The translations under genes were made by a program, and so were the position numbers. A stretch of 64,000 nt of DNA from Gimesia algae. Lineage in GTDB: Bacteria; Planctomycetota; Planctomycetia; Planctomycetales; Planctomycetaceae. Below the pieces are notes generated by a model. It worked only from the letters and a program-made list of their open reading frames with translations. It had not been told where the DNA came from and searched no databases. Within the stretch, counting starts at the first letter, position 1, and the number at the start of each line of letters is the position of its first letter. This document shows positions 34,695 to 42,900 of this stretch, in pieces. The stretch is from assembly GCF_007746795.1 (NCBI RefSeq), contig NZ_CP036343.1, positions 2,655,369 through 2,719,368 of the forward strand, in the 5' to 3' direction.

Positions 34695-35915
34695 ATGGGA
34701 GACTTTTACCAAAACGGTATCATTACGACCTTGCATAATCTCTCGTCACGCTCAATTGACGAGATGGAAGCAGAACTGCTTCAGTTTTCTAAAATACGCC
34801 CGATGAGTCTGGTGCTGCCCTGTCTGTATAGCGAACTGGAAGGGCCTGCACTCGATAAAATTGTCACAGAACTGGCGAAAGTCCGATATCTGAACGAAAT
34901 CGTCATTGGCCTGGATCGGGCGAGTGAAGAACAATACAAACACGCCATTCAGTTTTTCAGTCGACTGCCCCAGAAACATCGAATTCTCTGGAATGATGGT
35001 CCTCGACTGCAGGAAGTCAATTCTGTCCTGCAAAACCAGGGACTGGCTCCCAAAGAACTGGGAAAAGGCTGTAATGTATGGTATTGCCTGGGTTATATTC
35101 TGGCTCAGGGAACGTCCGCCTCCGTCGCTTTGCACGATTGTGATATTCTCACCTATGACCGCAATCTACTGGCACGATTGATTTATCCTGTTGCGAATCC
35201 CAGTTTCAACTATCAGTTCTGCAAAGGCTATTATGCTCGGGTAGCTGACAGCAAAATGAATGGTCGGGTGACCCGTTTGCTGGTGACACCGCTGTTAAGA
35301 GCTTTGAAGAAAATTCTCGGCTCACTGGATTATCTTGAATACCTCGACAGCTACCGCTATCCACTGGCCGGCGAGTTTTCGTTTCGCGTTGATGTTATCA
35401 ACGATATCCGGATTCCCAGCGACTGGGGACTGGAAATCGGCGTGCTCTCGGAAGTGAATCGGAATTATTCGACCAACCGTTTATGCCAGGTCGACATTGC
35501 TGATCGCTATGATCACAAGCATCAAAATCTGTCCGTGGACGATGCCCAGGCGGGTCTGTCAAAAATGTCGATTGATATTTCGAAAGGCATCTTCCGCAAG
35601 CTGGCCACAAATGGCGTCGTTTTTTCCACGGAAACGTTTCGTTCTATTAAAGCCACTTACTATCGGATTGCACTCGACTTCATTGAAACATATCGCAACG
35701 ATGCCATTATTAACGGATTGGCCTTGGATATTCATAATGAAGAAAAGGCCGTTGAGCTGTTCGCAGAAAATGTGTTAAAAGCGGGTCTGCATTTTCTGGA
35801 TAATCCGATGGAAACACCGTTTATCCCCAGCTGGAATCGTGTGCAAAGCGCGGTCCCCGATATCTTTGCGAGCTTGTGCTCTGCAGTTGACGATGACTAC
35901 CAGGAGTTTGCCTGA
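34695..35915 (+). CDS. gpgS: Glucosyl-3-phosphoglycerate synthase (GT81)
   Basis: A 406-residue retaining GT-A glycosyltransferase that makes glucosyl-3-phosphoglycerate from NDP-glucose and 3-phosphoglycerate. It has the nucleotide-sugar start SLVLPCLYSE, the conserved GKGCNVWYCLGY block, the metal-binding D148-x-D150 in HDCDI, and YPLAGEFSF/GLEIGVLSEV further on, all as in GpgS. GGAG is eight bases before the ATG. It sits between the phosphatase (45 bases upstream) and the phosphorylase (4-base gap). The product feeds the compatible solute glucosylglycerate, which protects against salt and nitrogen stress in other bacteria. Confidence 0.9.
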   Translation: MGDFYQNGIITTLHNLSSRSIDEMEAELLQFSKIRPMSLVLPCLYSELEGPALDKIVTELAKVRYLNEIVIGLDRASEEQYKHAIQFFSRLPQKHRILWNDGPRLQEVNSVLQNQGLAPKELGKGCNVWYCLGYILAQGTSASVALHDCDILTYDRNLLARLIYPVANPSFNYQFCKGYYARVADSKMNGRVTRLLVTPLLRALKKILGSLDYLEYLDSYRYPLAGEFSFRVDVINDIRIPSDWGLEIGVLSEVNRNYSTNRLCQVDIADRYDHKHQNLSVDDAQAGLSKMSIDISKGIFRKLATNGVVFSTETFRSIKATYYRIALDFIETYRNDAIINGLALDIHNEEKAVELFAENVLKAGLHFLDNPMETPFIPSWNRVQSAVPDIFASLCSAVDDDYQEFA

Positions 35916-35919
35916 AACC

Positions 35920-37680
35920 ATGAGCGAACCAGTTGAGCATTCAGCAGTCAGTGAGTATCAGTTCCTGGTAGAAAATCATTTAAGGATCATTTATCCCGAA
36001 ATCGATCATACTACCTTTGCCCGGGATCTGATTCAAATCATGTGTCCCGACGGAAAATGCCAGACGCCACAGACGCATCAGAACCACTGGGATCAGAGTA
36101 ATGTCGTCATGATTACGTACGGCGACAGCCTGCTGACGGAAGACCAGCAGCCATTGGAAACACTGCTCCAGTTTTCGGAAGAATTCCTGAAAGAAACCAT
36201 CAACGGAATTCATATCCTGCCGTTTTTCCCCTACAGTTCTGACGATGGATTTTCTATTATTGACTATCAACAGGTGAACCCGCGCCTGGGTGACTGGACT
36301 CACATCAATGCCATCGCGGAAAAGTTTCAGCTGATGTCAGACCTGGTGATCAACCACTGCTCCAGCCAAAGTGAATGGTTCCAGCAGTTCAGGCGCGGAG
36401 AATCGCCGGGCAAAGATTATTTTTTCTGTGCTGCTCCCGAAGACGATTTATCTGAGGTAGTCCGTCCCCGCACTAATGAATTATTGTGTCTGATTGAAAC
36501 TCCCAATGGCACGCGTTACGTCTGGTGCACGTTCAGTCCTGATCAGGTTGACCTGAATTTTGCTAATCCCGAACTGCTACGGGAACTGGTTAAAATTATC
36601 AAGCTCTACCTGGACCACGGAGTCGATATTTTTCGGCTCGACGCGATCGCCTTTATCTGGAAGGTGGCTGGGACAAGTTGCCTGAGCCTGCCGGAAACAC
36701 ACGAGATCGTGCGTCTCTTCCGTACTTTAATCCAGTTCGTTGCACCGAAGGCGATGATTATTACGGAAACCAATATTCCCAACCGGGAAAACCTGGCTTA
36801 TTTCGGAAACTCAAACGAAGCACATGCCATCTATAATTTTTCGCTCCCTCCGCTGCTGGTGAACGCCATGCTCTGTGGAAGCTGTCAGCATTTAAAAACC
36901 TGGATGATGAGCATGCCCCCTGCTCTGCATGGCACAACTTATCTGAATTTCATTGCTTCACATGATGGTATCGGCCTCAGACCCGCTGAAGGTCTGATGA
37001 GCGAAGAGGAAATCGGCAACATGGTCGCCATGATGGAACAGTTTGGCGGACGCATCTCGATGCGGACTCTCGCTGGAGGAGTCATGCGTCCTTATGAAAT
37101 CAACATCTCGTTAATCGACGCGATGAAAGGGACTCTGGCTGGGGAAGACGAATGGCAGGTCGAACGGTTTCTGTGTGCGCACGCCATCATGTTCGCTCTG
37201 GAAGGAATCCCTGCAGTCTATATTCACAGTTTTCTGGGTACATTGAATGATCAGGCCGCAGTAATGGAGACCGGACACAACCGTTCCATTAACCGACATC
37301 GCTGGGATTACCACAAGCTGGCACTGGCACTGGCCGATGAAACGTCCATTCACTCTCAGGTCTTTCAGGGAATGTGCCACCTAATAAAAGTACGTCGCCG
37401 TCAACCGGCCTTCCATCCCAACGCCACCCAGTTTACCTTACACTTGGGAGACAGTGTGTTTGCCTTCTGGCGCCAGAGTATGGATCGGCAGCAGAGCATT
37501 TTTGCGATCAATAATATTTCGAATCAGGAACAGATCGTCCCCTTATCGGAAATCAATCTGATCGGCACCGATAACTGGACCGATCTGATCAGTGGAGAAT
37601 TATATACTGACCTGCGCGCCGAACTGGTCCTGAAACCCTATCAGGTGATCTGGCTGACCAATCGGTGGTCGCGCGATTAA
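35920..37680 (+). CDS. ggaP: GH13_18-type phosphorylase, probable glucosylglycerate phosphorylase
   Basis: A 586-residue sucrose-phosphorylase-like enzyme of GH13 subfamily 18. The nucleophile is D241 (FRLDAIAF), the acid/base is E283 in ITETNIPN, and a later SHDGIGLRP holds the transition-state-stabilising Asp. The ITETN and HDGIGLRP forms match YcjM/glucosylglycerate phosphorylases rather than sucrose phosphorylases. It would split glucosylglycerate with phosphate to glucose-1-phosphate and glycerate, returning the solute to metabolism. The ATG at 35920 follows the gpgS stop by four bases, with AGGAG about 13 bases upstream. Function is inferred from motif and context. Confidence 0.85.
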   Translation: MSEPVEHSAVSEYQFLVENHLRIIYPEIDHTTFARDLIQIMCPDGKCQTPQTHQNHWDQSNVVMITYGDSLLTEDQQPLETLLQFSEEFLKETINGIHILPFFPYSSDDGFSIIDYQQVNPRLGDWTHINAIAEKFQLMSDLVINHCSSQSEWFQQFRRGESPGKDYFFCAAPEDDLSEVVRPRTNELLCLIETPNGTRYVWCTFSPDQVDLNFANPELLRELVKIIKLYLDHGVDIFRLDAIAFIWKVAGTSCLSLPETHEIVRLFRTLIQFVAPKAMIITETNIPNRENLAYFGNSNEAHAIYNFSLPPLLVNAMLCGSCQHLKTWMMSMPPALHGTTYLNFIASHDGIGLRPAEGLMSEEEIGNMVAMMEQFGGRISMRTLAGGVMRPYEINISLIDAMKGTLAGEDEWQVERFLCAHAIMFALEGIPAVYIHSFLGTLNDQAAVMETGHNRSINRHRWDYHKLALALADETSIHSQVFQGMCHLIKVRRRQPAFHPNATQFTLHLGDSVFAFWRQSMDRQQSIFAINNISNQEQIVPLSEINLIGTDNWTDLISGELYTDLRAELVLKPYQVIWLTNRWSRD

Positions 37681-37704
37681 CCTCTGGCGGTCGTTCCGCG
37701 AACA

Positions 37705-38094
37705 TCAGACCTGATTCTGAAAGCAGAGTTCATATCCATCCGGATCTTTGAGAAACAGTTGATTCATTCCATAGAAGGCCACCCGGGGAGGTTCCAGGTC
37801 TAATCCGTTTGCTGAGAACTCTTCATACATAAGTTTTGCATCATCACAGAAAAAAAAGAAACCCACACCTTTGATCCGTTCTTCTCTGACTCCATCTTCT
37901 TCCGGACAGGCCGGTTGCAACATCAGCGCCGCCGAACCCCGTTCCAGTCGACACCACATTATTTTCCCTTCGGGCTCCCATTTCATACTGCTTACAAACC
38001 CCAGCCTGTCCGTGTAAAAGGCGATCGAATCCTCAATATCGTCTACAAACAGGAGAGGCACCAGCCCCTGAACAGGATTGCTTTCTATGGACAT
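37705..38094 (-). CDS. VOC-superfamily protein (glyoxalase/bleomycin-resistance fold)
   Basis: A 129-residue single VOC domain built of beta-alpha-beta-beta-beta modules (VPLLFVDDIEDSIAFYTDRLGF, then FLKDPDGYELCFQ). The late Glu (YELCF) and an early position could bind metal, but an early metal-binding His is not evident, so it may be a metal-free ligand binder. AAGGAG precedes the ATG. It lies beside a cupin gene on the same strand; both are small and cytosolic. Substrate unknown. Confidence 0.85.
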   Translation of the reverse strand: MSIESNPVQGLVPLLFVDDIEDSIAFYTDRLGFVSSMKWEPEGKIMWCRLERGSAALMLQPACPEEDGVREERIKGVGFFFFCDDAKLMYEEFSANGLDLEPPRVAFYGMNQLFLKDPDGYELCFQNQV

Positions 38095-38138
38095 GACTGC
38101 TCCTTATGATTTAAGGAAATGACAGAAAATACTGCATT

Positions 38139-38507
38139 TTAATTATCTGCTTCACGATGAACGGTTTCAGGAGAAAATGCAGGCAGACAGATGGCGATGT
38201 ACTCCGCACCTGCTTCTCCAGGAGTGCTGTAGCGGACCCATTCACCCGGGTCCAGAATAATCGCCTGTCCCGTTTTGACTTCGAAGTTTCCCTGCTTCGT
38301 TTCTACATGCAATACGCCTTTCAAAACGACAGACATCTCCTGAAACGCAGGGGATTGCGCAGGCTCAACCCAGCCACCTGGAGACACCATCCGGGCCACA
38401 CTGATGGATTCGTCCCCCGTGCTCACGCGCCCGACAAATTCTTCGATCTGTTTCGGTTTATTCCCCGCAGCTTTTACGATCGTGGGGAGTTCAATAAAAC
38501 GAGGCAT
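38139..38507 (-). CDS. Cupin-domain protein
   Basis: A 122-residue small cupin. The first motif is weak (GGWVEPAQSPAFQEMSVVLKG), without the usual HxH, and the second is VKTGQAIILDPGEWVRYSTP. Few metal-binding His remain, so an enzyme role is doubtful and ligand binding or sensing is possible. AAGGAG lies before the ATG at 38507. It reads toward the VOC gene 44 bases downstream, probably one operon. Confidence 0.82.
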   Translation of the reverse strand: MPRFIELPTIVKAAGNKPKQIEEFVGRVSTGDESISVARMVSPGGWVEPAQSPAFQEMSVVLKGVLHVETKQGNFEVKTGQAIILDPGEWVRYSTPGEAGAEYIAICLPAFSPETVHREADN

Positions 38508-38783
38508 GCTGGCTCCTTATGTAAAAATAATCGTTTTGATGAATCTGAGTAATGTGATGTTCTTCTGACAGTATATCCGGAAGCAGTCTTCCTGTTTTAC
38601 GCATTCGAAATAATGCCTCTGCAGACCGACTCGGATCAGAAAATAATTTGTCATGAACGGGCTAGGAATGCAATGGGTGAATTCTTATCATGAAACCAGA
38701 TTCGTACAATCAAGCCATTTTAAAACACTTATGTCACTCTGTTCCGTTCGGACCTGTTGAATACATTTTTTCCGGAGCCCAAC

Positions 38784-39326
38784 ATGTTGACAAGTTTACT
38801 GCTACCCGTCCTGTTGTCAGCGGTCGCCCTGTTTTTCGCCAGTTTTCTATCATGGATGGTCGTACAACTCCACAAAAATGACTGGAATAAAATGGAGCAG
38901 GAAGACCAATTCCTCAAAACAATGCAGGAACTCAATGTCCCTGTAGGCAGCTACATGTTTCCGGGATGCAATTCAGCTGATGAAATGAAGAGCGAAGAAT
39001 ATCAGGAGAAATGGAACAAAGGCCCCTGCGGTGTGTTGACTGTGTACCCCAAAATCAACATGGGAAAAAACCTGGTCCTGACCTTTGTGTTCTTTCTGGT
39101 CATCAGTTTTTCACTCGCCTATCTGGCCACTCTGGCGATTCCACCTGGTGCAGAATTTATGGTCGTCTTTCGTTTTATGGCCACTGCCGGCCTGTTAACC
39201 TTTTTATCGGCGACGATTCAACATGCGATCTGGTTTCATAATCGAATCATCGGTCATGTAATAGAATCCATTACCTATGCCGTCATCGTTGGTGCCATTT
39301 TTGGCCTGATGTGGCCAACTGTCTAA
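38784..39326 (+). CDS. Conserved-type membrane protein of unknown function
   Basis: A 180-residue protein with an N-terminal helix (about 1-23), a hydrophilic loop (about 24-85) and three more helices (about 86-178). The loop has NVPVGSYMFPGCNSADEMKSEEY and KGPCGVLTVY and the remaining helices are hydrophobic, a layout I associate with a widespread family of uncharacterised bacterial membrane proteins. The ATG at 38784 is preceded by GGAG at good spacing. The DJ-1-like gene follows 43 bases later. No catalytic residue is evident. Confidence 0.7.
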   Translation: MLTSLLLPVLLSAVALFFASFLSWMVVQLHKNDWNKMEQEDQFLKTMQELNVPVGSYMFPGCNSADEMKSEEYQEKWNKGPCGVLTVYPKINMGKNLVLTFVFFLVISFSLAYLATLAIPPGAEFMVVFRFMATAGLLTFLSATIQHAIWFHNRIIGHVIESITYAVIVGAIFGLMWPTV

Positions 39327-39369
39327 CTTCTCCCATTCCTAAAATCAACTTGAAAACTGAGGTATATAA

Positions 39370-39906
39370 ATGGCTGTCTCTCTTCCACTGTCGGGTCAAA
39401 AGTTTTTACTATTTACGGGTGAGGACTACGAAGATCTGGAACTCTGGTATCCCAAACTCCGACTGGAAGAAGCGGGCGCGGAAACCACTCTGGCAGGCCT
39501 GGAAGCAGAGAAAACCTATCTGGGAAAACATGGCTACCCTTCCGTCTCAGAAGTCACCATCGACAGCATCAACTCAGCTGATTTTCACGGAGTCATCTGT
39601 GCCGGCGGCTGGATGCCTGATAAACTCAGACGATCTGAAAAGGTACTCTCACTTCTACAGGAGTTCAATGAAAGCGGAAAACTGATCGCCGCCATCTGCC
39701 ATGGAGGCTGGATGCCCATCTCGGCTGGAATCTATTCCGGTGTCAAAGTCACCGGTTCACCGGGAATCAAAGACGATTTAATTAACGCAGGCGCTATCTG
39801 GGAAGATGCCCCCGTGATCGTCGACCGGCATTTCGTCTGCAGTCGGCGTCCCTCTGATCTACCTGATTTCTGCAAGGGGATCCTCGAGGTCCTGAAGGCA
39901 ACTTAG
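39370..39906 (+). CDS. DJ-1/PfpI-family protein
   Basis: A 178-residue class I glutamine-amidotransferase-like protein of the DJ-1/PfpI group. The nucleophile elbow is A-I-C110-H111-G, and E18 in TGEDYED is the acidic residue that activates the Cys. Members act as glyoxalases/deglycases or chaperone-like stress proteins; which applies here cannot be told. It is cytosolic, with no signal peptide. It is convergent with the giant fusion gene, four bases away. Confidence 0.9.
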   Translation: MAVSLPLSGQKFLLFTGEDYEDLELWYPKLRLEEAGAETTLAGLEAEKTYLGKHGYPSVSEVTIDSINSADFHGVICAGGWMPDKLRRSEKVLSLLQEFNESGKLIAAICHGGWMPISAGIYSGVKVTGSPGIKDDLINAGAIWEDAPVIVDRHFVCSRRPSDLPDFCKGILEVLKAT

Positions 39907-39910
39907 GCGG

Positions 39911-42900
39911 TTAATCAAAGATTTGAGTTGCAAGCTGCTGTACTTCTGCAGTCTGATGTGCCTTCAGTTGCTGCTGCAGTTCGGCATCAATTAACGTCGC
40001 TAAGCGCCGTTGCTGTTGAATTGCTTTCAACAAGGCGATCGCGCGCGAATCTATTCTGATTAACGCCTGCGTGGCAATTTTCTGATTTCGGGCAGTCAGT
40101 ACGGGCAGCGCTTCGATCAAATCCTCTGTTGCAGCAGGCTCATCGATATCGCCGATCCCACTGACAGCCCCCATCTGCAATTCGGAATGACTGGAATCAT
40201 TCAGGTACCGCTTCAGTTGTTTCCGACAGATCTCATAATCCAGCATGGCCACCATCCGCAGCGCATCATAACGGGTGCCCCCTTTCACATCTGGCTCATC
40301 AGCCATCTTGACGGCCCGCTGGAGTGCCTGCTTCCAGCGGACCGTCAATTCCGGCCTATCTTTCAGTAGTGACTCGATTTTGCCGCGAGGCCAGTCACCG
40401 GCAATCGTAATCCCATTAATGACTCCGCCTCCAATCACTACCGCCTGCCAGCATTCTAGTGGTCCATCCCGCTTTGGTAGAGACGCTTCTAACAGGCCGC
40501 AAAGCTCATCTGCCTGATTTCGTTTTCCGACAGCGATAGCGGTGCGCCAGATCTCAGGGATATTGCGATATTCATCCGGGGTTCCTACTTTGACTTCTGC
40601 CATAAGGGCTTTGATCTTTGTGCCGGGCTCTACCTCTTTCGGCTTGGTAGTTTTCTCAACGGGCAGTACCGGTACCGCTACATTTTGATTTCCCATTTCA
40701 GTGCCAGGCAATGAGATCTCGGAAAGAAAGATCCAACCCTGCTTCCCTTTAAAGTCGATGCGAACAAACTGCGCCCGTTGCTCGGGTATATTAATTAACG
40801 TTGTCCGTCGATCAATCTCATAGAGCCCCAGGCCATCAGCGTGATCATCAAAGCCAGAAAATTTGTGAGGATTTCCATACTGTTTGTTGTTATTACTGAA
40901 AGCAACCTGGATTGAGGAGGGGGCATGAATCGATCCCGGTTCATGATTCACGCCATAGACAATTCTCAAAGCATTAACAGGCATTTTGCGCTGCAGATCT
41001 ATCACGATGCGAGGCTGCGGCTCTGTTCCGGTAAAGCGAAAACCAACCCACTGACCATCGTTAAATCGTGATGATCCCGTAGAACGATTTACCAGTTTTA
41101 ATTTCTGCGGATCGTCCGCGTAATTGACATCTGGTTTGACAGTTCCTGCATAGGAGTATTTCAAAGGTGCACTATGTTCCTGCAAAAACACCAGCAGATC
41201 CGCCATCGCATCGGGAGGAATCTCTCGTTCGAGGCCTTCAGGCATCAGCGACTTTCCGCTATTACTTAATTCTTCCAGTTGTGTTCTGAGAATGGTCTGC
41301 ACCTTTCCCTGCTGCGCTTTTAAAGTAATACTGTTACTTTGCTCTGAGACCAGAATCCCGGTATTGATGCGACCATCATCTGTCACTGCCAGATACGAAG
41401 CGTAACGGCCGTCGACCGCTTTATTCGGGTCGAGAATGGAAGTCAGTAGAAATGACTTCGACTGATCTGTCAGCGCAGCCAGGTCAGGACCGACAACATG
41501 ACCTTTTCCGTTCAGGCGATGGCAGTTGGCACACTGTTTTTCAAAGATCATGCTGCCGCGCTCTACACTTCCCTGCTTTAAATTAATCGACGCGTACTGT
41601 TTCAGGATCGCTTCACGACTCGCGCTGGTGGCGACGGAAAACAATTTGCTCGCACGCATTTTGATCTTTTCATTTTTATGATCAATCAGAGTCTGACGGT
41701 TTGTTAAATCAATTTGTGCAGGTTGAATGATCTTCTGTTCAATTTTGTTTAAAAGATCCAACGTTGACGATTCGCGAGACAGTAACTGACTGATGACCTC
41801 AGTTTGTAAGGCAGGTGTAAATTGTTTCCAGTGATTGAAAACCACTTCGAGCGCGGCGGGACTCTGCGACTGGACCAGACTTTTCAAAGCAGCCATCTGT
41901 ATATTCAATGCAGTTTGCGGTGATAACAACTCTGAAACCAGCTCAAGACTGGCCGAACTTTGATTCACTGACAGCACAAACTGTAATGCGGCGATTCGCA
42001 TTCCCTCTGGTTGCTCGGTATCGGAAACCTGTTCGCGGGCAAGACTGCTAAGCAGCTTTAATTGCGTCTCCTGTTTATGAATCCACGATTTATCACGACT
42101 TTTTATGGCTACCAAAACCTGTGTCAAAGCCTTCCATTCCCAGGCCTCCGATTTCTGACTTTCAACCACATGCGCAGAAAGTGCTGCAAAAACCTGTTTC
42201 AATAAGCCAGTGTCTCTGGTTGCAACCGCCATCTCCAGCAATGAATGAAACATGGGCAGTAATTGGGGATTCCCTGCCATTCGGGGCAGCAGACTGACCA
42301 GCGCCGGGCTTAAACGTGCGGGTTCAAAACTGGTCAATACAGCTGAGCGCAGATAGACATTCCCCGAATGCTGCTCCAGCAGCTTTAACAGTGCGTTGGT
42401 CGCCGCCTCCTCTTTAAGATAACTTAGCGTGTACGCCAGCTGAAGTTGCACTGGAAGCTCCCGTTCTTGATTGACTCGTTCAAGTACTGCTTTTGCCAGA
42501 GCCCCTGACTGCTCCAGGAACGGCTCAGATAATCGAAGAGCTTCCCTGCGCACTCCCGGGTTCCGATCGTCAATCCGATGCAATAAGATTTCCGGAGTCA
42601 ACGCCTGCAGCCCATCCAGAGTACACAATGCCTGCAACCGGGATTGAGCTAACTTCGTTTTACTGGCGATCTGTGACAGGGATCGAATTATTTTTTTATC
42701 GTCACGTAAAATCAGTTCCTGTTGAACCATATCACGCAGCGTTCCATTCTCACTCTTGAGCAACTGGGATAGTTTCATAGAAGGCAGCAGTTTTAAATTA
42801 GGAATGGGCTGATCCGATTGACCTTTCGCGGATAGACGATAGATCCTGCCGCGCGTCTCGCCAGCGCGCACATTTAATTTCTGTACTGCCTCTGGAGAGA

